Source of the DNA: Paracyclopina nana
Lineage: Eukaryota > Arthropoda > Copepoda > Cyclopoida > Cyclopettidae
Assembly (NCBI GenBank): GCA_019096065.1
Contig: JAGUCH010000002.1
Span: forward strand, 1,376,501 to 1,440,500
Length of the DNA: 64,000 nucleotides
Reading direction: 5' to 3'
Below, one piece after another: positions 32,797-42,155 of the stretch (the stretch's first letter is position 1; each line of letters starts with the position of its first letter). The notes beneath the pieces are model-generated. The model made no database searches. It had not been told where the DNA came from and was given only the letters and a program-made list of their open reading frames with translations. The translations under genes were made by a program, and so were the position numbers.

Positions 32797-33202
32797 TGGG
32801 AAATGTATAACCTGCTACTCCATTTAAAACACGGAGGGGGTCAAATTCACTTGGAAATTTCAAAAGGAGATTATAAACCTCATCATATAGTTTTTGGTTA
32901 TTTCTCTCATCTTTAGAAAGCTCCAGGCTAGCTGATACGAGGTCTAGTTCAGAAGGACTTTTTAGAACTGTTTGTCTGACACTGGTATCCACAATAGGAC
33001 CTTCGTAAATAGTAGTGAAGCTCTTAAGTGGCACTTTGATGCCCATGTTCTTTGCCAAGCAAGGCTTGCACGAGCAACCATGTGGTTCAAGTACAAATGG
33101 TATAAATTTACCAAATTTTGTCTTTATATCCTCTTTGGTAAGGTCATCAGGTACATTTGTAACCCAGATAACACTAGCAATGCAGCGGTGGTTGCCATAC
33201 AA
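32747..33202 (-). CDS. Retroelement protease-RT linker frame
   Basis: A 151-codon frame overlaps the end of the retropepsin frame by ~80 bases (-1 phase) and the start of the RT N-terminal frame by ~50 bases. It contains a short Cys cluster (CSCKPC) but no domain I recognise. It is probably part of one continuous pro-pol reading frame. Confidence 0.45.
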   Translation of the reverse strand: MYGNHRCIASVIWVTNVPDDLTKEDIKTKFGKFIPFVLEPHGCSCKPCLAKNMGIKVPLKSFTTIYEGPIVDTSVRQTVLKSPSELDLVSASLELSKDERNNQKLYDEVYNLLLKFPSEFDPLRVLNGVAGYTFPIETRNDPEHGSRTHSG

Positions 33203-34902
33203 AGTGGGTCACCTACATGCACATCGCCATCCATAAGTGTTCTGATCCACACGTCGTCGGCCACATTTTGGTACCGTAATTGACCAATTATTATGTACAT
33301 AAGCGTGGTTAAGTAGCCAATATTCTCAGCATGTTCGCTAGGGACATGGAATATTAACTCAACATTGTTGGACAACTTAAACATGATACCATGAGCTCCA
33401 AGAACATTTAGTTCAAAATACTTATCTAGTTCATTTCTTTGATAAGCAAGTGGGTAATTCTCATACTCATGTATCATCATAGTTATTATGACCCTATCCA
33501 TCCCATTGAGGTAGGATTCAATAGGACACAAGGCAATGGTCATGCATGGTGGGCAAATATACTTATATTTTAGCCATACTACTTTAAGTTTATCCACCAT
33601 CATATTCATCTTTATTACAATGCGCTTTTGTTCGCCAGACAAAAGTTTATGTCCTGGGACAATAACAGCCCACGGTAATTCATCCCATTTTTCTCGTTTC
33701 ATAAATTTGCTAATTATCACATCAGTTATCTCTTCGTAACCATCACTTTGGTTAGCTGAGATAAATACGTAATTTCCTTTTCTACTAATCAAGGGCTTGT
33801 GGCTTCCCCTTAATGGCTCATAGGCATTGAAAAAATGCATATCAGTAAAAGAAAGACCATTTATATCCGTAAACTGCACAATTACGTGCGAATCCAAATA
33901 ATTGCAGTAACATGACTCCATTTCATGCTCCAGGGCCTTTAAACTAATGTTAGCCACATGGGCTGCAACCGTACTCTTAAATTTCTGTTTCTTGACAATC
34001 CTGGCTCGCCCAATCACTGCATGTGCATTTAAGTAGATGGGATCCTCAGTATTATTCCCAATATTTACTGGGAAAGTACCTTTACGAGTGACTGCAGTAA
34101 GTGCCCCCTCAGAGGTCACTCCGCGGTACTCGTTACTAGGCATAAAGTTTAAGTACTTATCCACCAATCCGGAATAAACATTTCTCTGGTGATGAGTACG
34201 ACCAAGGTCGTCATCTTCGTCAGAGTCAGAATCTATTTGGATGTCATTACTGATGACAGGTAAATCATGAGGTAAACTAGCCATGGTGGTCACTTCTTCT
34301 CCAGGGAGTAGAGTGATCCCTTCATTTATTGCAACTGGGTAGAAAGCCTCTTTTGATAGTAAGAGTGGAATTTTCTTATGTTTGGACTTTCCAGGGAAAT
34401 CCATAAAGTGCTTTCCATCTTTACTAGTCATCCGGACATTATTGTCCACTAATAACGAGTTTCCTATCATTAATAGTGTATCGCAATCAGATACAAGGAA
34501 AACAGCCTGTCTGATTAAAACACGATTCCCAAATGCAACTTGAATAGAGACAGCTTCATTCCCTGGGAATTCTTCCCCATTAAAGTTCTTAATTACATAA
34601 TTAGTTTCGACCCGAGGTAGAGTGTAACCAATTTTGTCTTCGATCAGTTTTACAAGAGTGCGTGATATTATCTGCACCATTGCTCCACTGTCAAATAAAG
34701 CATGCAAACGTATTTTTCCAGTTATCTCCACTGGTATAAAATACCTTTCACAAACATTATGTAGTTTTAATGAGTATATACTCAGCACGTCATCTTCAAG
34801 TTTCGGATTCGGTAAAGGTCCAACATGTGTAACTTGCTCGCCTTCATGAGCATTTACTGAGGCCAGATGTGTAACGATACCATCATTACTACAAGTTTTT
34901 GC
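33124..34902 (-). CDS. Retroelement aspartic protease (retropepsin) region
   Basis: The frame is open from 34902; the first non-AUG start the frame offers after the overlap is near 34788. Downstream of it HALFDSGAMVQIIS is a retropepsin active site (DSG) with its hydrophobic flank. The frame continues for more than 400 residues of unknown function beyond the protease. It overlaps the two-TM ORF by ~50 bases in the -1 phase, so it would need a -1 shift or its own initiation. Confidence 0.7.
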   Translation of the reverse strand, partial: AKTCSNDGIVTHLASVNAHEGEQVTHVGPLPNPKLEDDVLSIYSLKLHNVCERYFIPVEITGKIRLHALFDSGAMVQIISRTLVKLIEDKIGYTLPRVETNYVIKNFNGEEFPGNEAVSIQVAFGNRVLIRQAVFLVSDCDTLLMIGNSLLVDNNVRMTSKDGKHFMDFPGKSKHKKIPLLLSKEAFYPVAINEGITLLPGEEVTTMASLPHDLPVISNDIQIDSDSDEDDDLGRTHHQRNVYSGLVDKYLNFMPSNEYRGVTSEGALTAVTRKGTFPVNIGNNTEDPIYLNAHAVIGRARIVKKQKFKSTVAAHVANISLKALEHEMESCYCNYLDSHVIVQFTDINGLSFTDMHFFNAYEPLRGSHKPLISRKGNYVFISANQSDGYEEITDVIISKFMKREKWDELPWAVIVPGHKLLSGEQKRIVIKMNMMVDKLKVVWLKYKYICPPCMTIALCPIESYLNGMDRVIITMMIHEYENYPLAYQRNELDKYFELNVLGAHGIMFKLSNNVELIFHVPSEHAENIGYLTTLMYIIIGQLRYQNVADDVWIRTLMDGDVHVGDPLCMATTAALLVLSGLQMYLMTLPKRI

Positions 34903-35279
34903 TCATCACTCGTGCTACCTTTTACAAAGTAGTACCATAAAGCTATTATTGCTCCACTACAGATTACTGTAATTGGCCAATAATCCCAACCAAATAAGCA
35001 ATATTGACATATTGTTATTGCAAACAGTATTATGCTAATCTCAATTACAGTCATAGTATGCTGATGGGCAAACCGACTTTTTCTACCCCTTATTGCAAGG
35101 ACCAGAGCCTTTTTGTCCTCACTTCCACGAGTCATAATTTCGGCATTTTTCACAGATTGCTCCTTTAAATAATCAAAGTAAGCTCGTCCTACTTCTTTGT
35201 TACATTCTCCCCTCATAAATGAAGGCAAGATGTAACTATCTTTATCATTCTTATTGGGAGTTTTTGTACTTGGTCCCAT
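34854..35279 (-). CDS. Small two-TM ORF of the retroelement
   Basis: 141 codons. Its ATG overlaps the gag-like stop codon as TAATG. Residues ~73-94 and ~98-118 are two hydrophobic helices (ISIILFAITICQYCLF; VICSGAIIALWYYF). A membrane protein encoded between gag and protease is unusual for a retroelement. No homologue recognised. Confidence 0.6.
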   Translation of the reverse strand: MGPSTKTPNKNDKDSYILPSFMRGECNKEVGRAYFDYLKEQSVKNAEIMTRGSEDKKALVLAIRGRKSRFAHQHTMTVIEISIILFAITICQYCLFGWDYWPITVICSGAIIALWYYFVKGSTSDEQKLVVMMVSLHIWPQ

Positions 35280-36649
35280 TATTGTTTACGAGCAGGTCGT
35301 GTCTTCCAACACTGTTCTCCCCTAAACTCAAGGTGCAATCCTTTACACAACGGGCACAATGTGCCATCGTTTCTAATTGAGGTCAAATTCGTGTTCGGGT
35401 AATTCGTACACTGTGTAGCGTAATGCAATTGGTTGCAGAACAAGCACCCATTAGTCTGAAGAGGGTTTCCTTCAGGCAACTTAGATGTATCTATGTTAAA
35501 AGTTTTTCCCAGCCTATTTATTTTCTCGGATGGTGATTCAGCTTTCATCATAGCTACTTCAACAGCTTGCCTACTCAATTCAAAATTTGCTCGAGCCAAC
35601 TCGCTTTGTAGCTCATTTATTATTTTAGCACTTCGTTGACTACGGCCAGAGGCTGCCGACATAGTGCTAGCACTGTCTAACACCTCTTCTTCAGTAGCTT
35701 CAACCATAGCAATTCTAGGTTTGGCACGCATATTGGGTACCATTGGCAGCCTCTCCTCTTTATGAGCCCTATCCACGTCCCTTGGCACATAGGTACCTAG
35801 GTCACTGCCAATCAAGTTCATCATGATATTGTAGGCGTGCAAACTCCTAGCAGGTATATTCGCTCTCAGCAGATAGTCGTTGTATTTGTTTACTAATGAC
35901 TGGTAATTCTGAGGCCAATGACGTCCTAGGAGTGCAAAACCATCAGAGATGGCTTCAGAGACTGCATGGGCATCTCCGCCATCTCCAATGGTTGTGCTGT
36001 GTATCTTCATTCGCAGTCGAAGAATTGCCTTAAGTGTGGCAGTGAAGCACTCAGTAGGCTTCCGGATCATCTCCTGAATGAGGAAATATGGATCCTCTTT
36101 ACGCACAAACTGCGTGTAGTTAAAGATATCTTGCCATAGCAATTCCATACCATCTTTTCCTTCTCCAGCCATCCCCTTAAAATACTCACTAGTATTCTGG
36201 GATGAAGCCTCACACATGGCTGTTAACAAAGCTGCATGAGACCAATGCTGTCTGCCAGCCTCGTTCGCCATATAGTCCAGAAAATTTATTATATTCTCAG
36301 CAGTTAATGAAGAACTATGTAAATCAAACTTTTTAGTATATTTGTGCCTAATCTCCTTCATTGACTGTGAGCTTGCATACTTAACATGGCCATTCGTAGG
36401 TGCAGCGATGTAACCTCTCATGGTAGTCGGATCATAAATGCTCCTAGAAGTGTCAGCTGATACTCCAGCGGCCACACTTATTTCAGGGGTCTTCAAGTAG
36501 CCCTCTGCCAATATCTGCTTTTGGAGAGAAGTAAACTCGTCCCTCGTGCTAAGTACACTAAAGAGCTTCTGCATCTCAATCAATTTCTTTCCTGAGGATA
36601 AGTTTGGGTCAACCATCTGAAGGATTACTCGTCTGGCTGATTCCCACAT
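35279..36649 (-). CDS. gag: Gag-like protein with zinc knuckle
   Basis: 456 codons. The middle (~residues 100-300) is mostly helical in character and is the probable capsid. A coiled stretch follows (~340-375). Near the C-terminus are two Cys/His modules: CLFCNQLHYATQC (CX2CX3HX4C) and CPLCKGLHLEFRGEQC (CX2CX3HX7C). The first differs from the CX2CX4HX4C of most retroviral and gypsy gags. The start overlaps the preceding short ORF by 41 bases, in the +1 phase. Confidence 0.75.
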   Translation of the reverse strand: MWESARRVILQMVDPNLSSGKKLIEMQKLFSVLSTRDEFTSLQKQILAEGYLKTPEISVAAGVSADTSRSIYDPTTMRGYIAAPTNGHVKYASSQSMKEIRHKYTKKFDLHSSSLTAENIINFLDYMANEAGRQHWSHAALLTAMCEASSQNTSEYFKGMAGEGKDGMELLWQDIFNYTQFVRKEDPYFLIQEMIRKPTECFTATLKAILRLRMKIHSTTIGDGGDAHAVSEAISDGFALLGRHWPQNYQSLVNKYNDYLLRANIPARSLHAYNIMMNLIGSDLGTYVPRDVDRAHKEERLPMVPNMRAKPRIAMVEATEEEVLDSASTMSAASGRSQRSAKIINELQSELARANFELSRQAVEVAMMKAESPSEKINRLGKTFNIDTSKLPEGNPLQTNGCLFCNQLHYATQCTNYPNTNLTSIRNDGTLCPLCKGLHLEFRGEQCWKTRPARKQ

Positions 36650-36875
36650 CCTTAATCTCGTCGGTGTTAATTAACTTCAGCCTCTCTGAAATCGGAGCAG
36701 ACTCATCGTAGATGACGTCAGTTTCCGGCACCATTCTTTCCTTCGTTGCAGCATCTACTATGCTTAAGGTTCTTTCTAAATTCTTACTGAAGATAGACTC
36801 TACTTTTGCCCCAACCATGTGCTTAGCCGTGATTTGTGCAGAGGCAATGATTTTATTTGGCCGTGCTTGCATCAT
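36609..36875 (-). CDS. Short overlapping ORF between the leader ORF and gag-like ORF
   Basis: 88 codons overlapping the upstream ORF by 23 bases and the gag-like ORF by 41, each time in the +1 phase. It could be a separate small protein reached by reinitiation, or the middle of one longer Gag whose frame was broken twice. Confidence 0.45.
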   Translation of the reverse strand: MMQARPNKIIASAQITAKHMVGAKVESIFSKNLERTLSIVDAATKERMVPETDVIYDESAPISERLKLINTDEIKDVGISQTSNPSDG

Positions 36876-37845
36876 GCATTTTCGTGTAGTAAGCTTTTAC
36901 CGTGTTCAATTCCTGAATATTCAAATGGCCTCCTGACAACATCTTTTGTACCATCCTATGTACAACTTCCATTGGAGGAAGCGTGACAGAATTAGTCAAG
37001 TTGTGCAAATCACGAGGATTCATTTTAGTCGAGGTTAGGACTGACTTATTTTGGCCATTCAGATCAACACCTGTAGTGAACTCATGATGGTTAGTCCCAG
37101 GTGGACTTGCTATCGAGGACATATCTGGAACAGCATTACTCGTCTCATTGTTTGGAAAATGTACACTCTGGCCTGAAGTTTTCTGTGGCTTCAGGTTAAG
37201 CGGCTCATTTAGGAAATAATTGATTTGTAGGCCATAAAGCCTTGCTACAATAGAAAATCCATCTCCAAATGCCCGTATCTTTAGCCAATTCCTGGATATC
37301 AATGTCGCAACCATTTCATGCGTCCCTGACATTGCGTAGGTCATGGAGCTTCCATCAACTTCTTGGATATGCTGCAGATCTTTCTTTTCCTCAATACGAG
37401 TTAGGAACTCATCCAGACCAAAACAAATGCATAATAAAGCACATGTCGTGCTTGTCAATGAATTAGGGTCAAGTGCATCAATATATTTAACCACATTTAC
37501 AACCTGGCCTACTGGATCTTTAAGAGGCATAGTACTAATGATTGCCGTAATATGATCATCCAACGGTCTAATTGGCTCCCTAGGAACAATTACTATCCGA
37601 GTCCTATCCCAGACAGCTGCTATTTGTGCTGGGGTTACCGTAACAAACTCTAGTGCTTCAGGGTAAGCAACGTGTGGCAAAAATCTTTGCAAGACAGTCC
37701 TGCTGGTCCCATTTGGGTGGCATTGGGATAAGTACCCTTGAAAAGTGTCCTCACTAATCCCAAGATGTTGCAACAATCGATCCTTTACTTTCGTAACTTC
37801 CTCAGCCAGAGTAGGTCCAGTGATCCTAGAATCCTGATTAGCCAT
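36853..37845 (-). CDS. Extra 330-aa ORF upstream of gag
   Basis: Starts ATGGCTAATC at 37845 after a ~1.25-kb leader. The sequence looks like a folded, mostly helical protein with no signal peptide, TM helix or Cys/His motif. I do not recognise the family. It may be the N-terminal (matrix-like) part of a long Gag, or an additional protein as in Ogre-type plant elements, which also carry an ORF before gag. Confidence 0.6.
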   Translation of the reverse strand: MANQDSRITGPTLAEEVTKVKDRLLQHLGISEDTFQGYLSQCHPNGTSRTVLQRFLPHVAYPEALEFVTVTPAQIAAVWDRTRIVIVPREPIRPLDDHITAIISTMPLKDPVGQVVNVVKYIDALDPNSLTSTTCALLCICFGLDEFLTRIEEKKDLQHIQEVDGSSMTYAMSGTHEMVATLISRNWLKIRAFGDGFSIVARLYGLQINYFLNEPLNLKPQKTSGQSVHFPNNETSNAVPDMSSIASPPGTNHHEFTTGVDLNGQNKSVLTSTKMNPRDLHNLTNSVTLPPMEVVHRMVQKMLSGGHLNIQELNTVKAYYTKMHDASTAK

Positions 37846-39098
37846 TCTTATCTTGTAAAAAGCGTGACGGAGTCACACGAAGTATTTCTTATCTCTTAGA
37901 GGTGCAACGGAGTCACACGCAATATTCTGGTCTTAGTACACTACTGTGTGTACTAAATTCGGTAATACCGAATTAAAAGCTATACGCTGTTCAAAGCACA
38001 GGGAAGCTTGTCCTAATTACTACGCCGCGTCAAGTGACACAGAGAAAAAGGTTGCAATTGCTAAGCTCGTTTATTTATTTTTTGTCAAGGCTATGAGCGG
38101 CCAAGACAAAACACACACTCACACACACGCACAAATATACACTCACTTATTACAATATAAAAGATGAAGTAAAATTTGGCACTACTGGTGCCAACAGGTG
38201 TATGGATGGTAAGTTCTTCTAAGTCTCTGAAACAAAGGTGCATCAACTTTTTACGCAAAAAAGGTATGCCACTTCGCCAACCAGTGTCGACTCAGTGAAT
38301 GAAAGATAAAAGTTTGCCCACTCCTCCTCGAGTTGCGGGCCGGCCAACCTTCCCTGTGCCCTCGGCAACTTGTCCAAGGTTAGCCAGTTTTTTGGGCCCC
38401 AAACACGCATTTTCCTTTGTGGCTCCCACTCTGGCTCCACGCGTGGCCTATTTGGGGTTCATTGACTCGCAAGTCATGGATTACATCATCTTCTTCCATC
38501 TGTGTGGCCAAACCCACGGACGAGACCCACTAGTGTCGCAACACTCTTGCGCTCACTCGCCCCATAATGGATAGGCAACAGAGGCTCAGGTCGCAACCTG
38601 CACCTTGGCTGGCTTTCCGGCTGCCATGGCACCCATACTCCAAGCTATGCCATGCGGAGCCTGCACGCATGCATTCACCTCCGGGAAAGACAGTGTCATT
38701 GTTACTTTGTGTAGGCTCATCATCATAACAATGGTCCATGGAAGACATCATCAACGGGCTGGTGGTACGTCACGGCCTGTACCTTCTTGCACTCCCCGCG
38801 CGCCAATTCCAACCCGCCAACGGCATCAATGCGCAACTTGGGTCTAAGGGAATCTAAAGCCTACGCACCACATAGGCCCAAATGCCATCGGAGTGACCCC
38901 CATCGGCTCGTCAGCCTTCGGGATTTTTCTTTTGTACTGTAGTAGACACACCCTGATCGCAATCAGCGTGCGGCCCAACCTGCGCCGCAGAGCAGGAATC
39001 CTGATCCACACCAAGACATTTTCCGGGACTTCATGGTTTTTTGGTCATCAAACCTTTAGGAGAGAGAGTGGCCTTCAATCCCTCCGGGGCCTCCAAAA
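37846..39098 (-). other. Retroelement leader between 5' LTR and first ORF
   Basis: No supported gene. Contains a short CA-rich run (38108-38160) and a repeated 13-base motif acggagtcacacg about 40 bases apart (37867 and 37907). Packaging or translation signals would be expected here but none can be named. Confidence 0.5.
39086..39095 (-). promoter_or_regulatory. Primer-binding site, tRNA-Thr type
   Basis: Three bases inside the 5' LTR the minus strand reads TGGAGGCCCC. The plus strand gives GGGGCCTCCA, the 3' end of a charged tRNA; from memory this matches eukaryotic tRNA-Thr(UGU). Plus-strand 39074-39080 is TTCAATC, the T-loop sequence of the same tRNA, so similarity extends beyond the usual priming bases. 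Confidence 0.65.
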
Positions 39099-40024
39099 TG
39101 GTGTGCGACGGTCACACCCTCTGAAGCCTAGGATGGTTAGCATCGGCTTCATGGTCACGGTACCGTTCGCAGCCTCCGGGTGCTGGCCGGATGTCTACCC
39201 GCCTTGGACCCAAAGCCGCAGCCTCGGTGCTCCAACTCTGGCGAGATACATCACATGGCAAGCTTCAGTGCTGTAGACCTGTGATTGGGCCTCCTACCCA
39301 CGTCCTCAACGGCCTCAACAGCCTCAGACGAGGATGCATAACTGCCCAGGAAACCTCTATACAAGTTATGGTCGAACAAAGTCAAACAAGGTTGTCTTAT
39401 TCACTCAGCTTTTAACACCACACAAATTAATGGCAGCAAATACAAAGAAATAAGTACTGCAGTAAATATTCTTGTGGCCATCTTCTTCATGCCTCAGCAC
39501 ACTTTGGAGAACTTTGGTGGGACAATAGCAGGGCAGAGCTCACTCAATGGGCCATGTGCACTTGGTCCATGTCTTGTTTCTCTGAAGTCCCCCGTCGAAC
39601 TCCCCGAGTCTTCTCCTTCTTCTCCACTCGATGCCTCGCAGCAAGTTCCATCAGCTTCCATCTGCTTCTCTCCGTTATCATGCAGCTGCAGGTCCTCTCT
39701 ATGTAGCAGCTAGCAACTCCTCCACACAATGGCTAGCAACTTCTCCACTCAAGGTCAGGTGAATTGCCATAGGTAAGGCTCAACGCATAGGTAGTAGCAG
39801 CAACAGCAGCAACAATCAGAGAGTTGGAGGAGATGAAAAGGTGTTTTTTGAGAAGGGAGGTTTTGTGATTTTGAGGTGGTGATGTAGCGGTGAATGGGCA
39901 ACCTTCCGGACTTCTGGCGGCTCCACGGGCTCCACGGTTTCCACAGGTTCCACTGGAGGGGTCCAATCAAGTCCTATTCTGGTCGTAACGTGCACCAGAG
40001 ACATGATGTACTTATTGCCCATCA
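39099..40024 (-). repeat. 5' LTR (926 bp)
   Basis: Same length as 16828-17753 with no difference found by reading. Followed by the second ACGT target duplication. Confidence 0.93.
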
Positions 40025-40028
40025 ACGT
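40025..40028. repeat. Right 4-bp target-site duplication (ACGT)
   Basis: Matches 16824-16827. The next bases, tgaataa, complete the last codon and stop of the interrupted ionotropic receptor. Confidence 0.85.
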
Positions 40029-40089
40029 TGAATAATTTGAAATGCAACAAACTAAAGCTATATTTCCTGTGCAAATATTCACCATTATA

Positions 40090-40588
40090 TTACATCTTTT
40101 GCACTTCACCATCAACACTCACGAAATAATTGTTGTTATGAAGGTATTTTGAAATATCCTAGAATGTTAAATGGTTAAATGTGAATTGGCACTCAATTTT
40201 ACATACTTGAATGATCTCAGCATGTTTTTCAGTTACATTGAATTTCTTGATAAGCTCAGGAATGTTGCCTGAAAAATGGCAAGATTATAAACATAAAGAT
40301 TTACAAATGAAATACGCACTATTTATTATAAGCTCAATGTCAGTTTTTCCTTTCTGAAAGTCTGATTCAAAATTGGCTTCAATGTTAGATATGATTGTTT
40401 TCAAGTCACTCATCCCAACCTCATCAAACATTTTGTTGGCATCAGAGAAAAAATCCTGAAAAAATTATATTTATCATAACGTTACATTTGATCTCATTTA
40501 CCTTGATGTCATATTTTCCTGGGGAACTTGGAGTTGTTGCAAAACATGTGCTTAAAATGAAAAGCAAGCAAATAACTTGAACCTTCAT
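40090..40588 (-). CDS. Small secreted protein of unknown function (4 exons)
   Basis: Minus-strand exons 40588-40502, 40455-40320, 40268-40207 and 40158-40090 join in frame to 117 residues. MKVQVICLLFILSTCFA is a clear signal peptide. The mature ~100 residues are helical, charged, and lack cysteines, so it is not a disulfide-rich peptide. No family recognised. Its stop lies about 55 bases from the original stop codon of the ionotropic receptor, so in the empty-site allele the two genes are convergent with almost no space between them. Confidence 0.7.
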
Positions 40589-40937
40589 AATTGCATTAGT
40601 TTTAGGTACGAACTGAATTATTGCATAGAAATGAGTCAATGAAATATTGATGCAATGAAATGCATTTTTGGTCAATGAATCGACAAAACAACAGCAACCA
40701 TGACTTTTTTGGTATAATGTTTTAAAAGTGCCGGTAATAAAACTGAAGCCAAAAAAATAATGGGAAAATTGAAAAATGCAATACATAAAAGCAATGTAGT
40801 ATATGTCTCACAACTAATAAAAAATGATATTGATATACAGTAATACGATTTCCTCGTGCTATAATTCAGTTTACCGATCCGACTCAGCTCTTTCATATCA
40901 CAGTTCTTTCTAAGCATTTTTAAATACTTAATGGACC

Positions 40938-41009
40938 TGGACAATCTAGATTTGAACCTCCACTAGTTGGATTAATAATGCAATGCTCTAACCACTGAGC
41001 TATGGAAAC
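40938..41009 (-). pseudogene. tRNA-like sequence (pseudogene or SINE head)
   Basis: The minus strand has a good box A/D-arm (TAGCTCAGTGGTTAGAGC) and box B-like GGTTCAAATC at tRNA spacing, 72 bases in all. The acceptor and T stems do not pair properly, so a working tRNA is unlikely. Confidence 0.5.
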
Positions 41010-41085
41010 TTCATGAGATTTGGCAGCTATTACAGGACAATTTTAGCATTATTTAAGCCAGATGATGAAATCAGAAAAAAGTTAA

Positions 41086-41159
41086 AGCATGACTGGTATC
41101 CGAACCTCAAATGGCTGAATCAAGAATTCAGCGCTCCAACCATTGTGCCAAAGGAGTGC
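41086..41159 (-). pseudogene. Second tRNA-like sequence
   Basis: The minus strand has TGGCACAATGGTTGGAGCG (box A-like), a perfect five-pair anticodon stem CTGAA/TTCAG around a loop reading CTT, and GGTTCGGATACC (box B-like). D and acceptor stems are poor. Probably a tRNA-derived remnant. Confidence 0.4.
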
Positions 41160-42015
41160 CTCTAAGGAAATGTTATTTTAAAAGTCTATTATATTGCTCC
41201 TAAACCACACATGCTATAGTATGTGAGAGCCCGTGATATTCACATGGCAACGAGAAACCGAGCAGCATTATTTAGGGCACGGGGACGCACGATAACTTCA
41301 TTAAAACACTCAAAAATCGTACTACAGAATATAAAAAAGTATACACCGGGCTAAGGAACAAAAAATAGGGCAATAAAAAAGCTGACCTCAGCTCTTTAAC
41401 GGCCCTACTTTATGATCCCTAGCTCGTTATAAATATATATATAAATTACCCTGCTATGAAAAGATACATTCAGGAAAACTTAAGCAGTTGATTGCCTTTG
41501 ATTATGTTATTAGTAATGTCAGCACTTTTAGCTGTATACTGTAACATTGTTCATTGTTTTTGTTTTGAAGGTGAGTAAAATTATGCAAAATTAACAATAA
41601 TAAACAGCTGTCAGTGCATAAAAATGCAATATTTTTGGCCTTCAAGGTTCATTCTCCCTGGAATAAAAGTATTGAAGGGTGCTTTGTTTTGACATCCATT
41701 ATTTACATGTCAAATATACAGCAATATTTTTTTGCCACACCATGGAACAAAAAATAACATCGACTTTAATTTTGATCTAGATCAAAATATATTTGCGCAA
41801 AAACATGCGATGCGTGAACTTCAAATCTATGTCTGATAATCAAATCTGTGTTTGATCATCAAATCCACGTTTGAATCAACCGCTGATTTGGTTATTTAAC
41901 CTCAAATTGATCATCAAATTGAAAACTATTATAGCCAGTCAATCCTCAAATTCCAATTCGCCAATAAAGCTCAAGATCAATCAAACTCATAAGTTATCAA
42001 CAAAGCTCAAGTTTC

Positions 42016-42155
42016 TCATCAAAACTCAGATTCTTCATCAAAACTCAGATTCTTCATCAAAACTCAGATTCTTCATCAAAACTCAGATTCTTCATCAAAA
42101 CTCAGATTCTTCATCAAAACTCAGATTCTTCATCAAAACTCAGATTCTAAATTAA
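42016..42155. repeat. 19-bp minisatellite (ttcatcaaaactcagattc)
   Basis: About seven nearly perfect tandem copies in the intergenic region upstream of the serine protease gene. Confidence 0.9.

Larger units (their letters stand above)
16828..40024 (-). mobile_element. Complete 23.2-kb Ty3/gypsy-type LTR retroelement with envelope-like gene and antisense accessory genes
   Basis: Two 926-bp direct repeats (16828-17753 and 39099-40024), starting TG and ending CA, flanked by ACGT, define a 23,197-bp insertion read from right to left. Order on the minus strand: 5' LTR, primer-binding site, ~1.25-kb leader, extra ORF (37845), short ORF, gag-like ORF with zinc knuckle, two-TM ORF, retropepsin region, RT-RNase H-integrase, 853-aa integrase extension, poorly resolved ORFs (27120-25718), 3' ORF (21352-19978), envelope-like ORF, 3' LTR. 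Two spliced genes run on the plus strand at 21.6-23.9 kb. The order PR-RT-RH-IN and the RT connection motif excludes Ty1/copia and favours Ty3/gypsy. It is several times the size of a usual gypsy element. Coding frames are broken by shifts, so this copy may be non-autonomous, or the sequence may contain indel errors. Confidence 0.93.

Noticed and set aside
16828-40024. Polinton/Maverick or DNA virus insertion, considered because of the size
   Set aside because: Direct LTRs with TG...CA, a primer-binding site and RT-RNase H-integrase show an LTR retroelement; no DNA polymerase B or capsid genes of the Polinton type were seen.
41871-42155. 94-codon frame with FFIKTQILHQN-like repeats
   Set aside because: Translation of the 19-bp minisatellite, not a gene.
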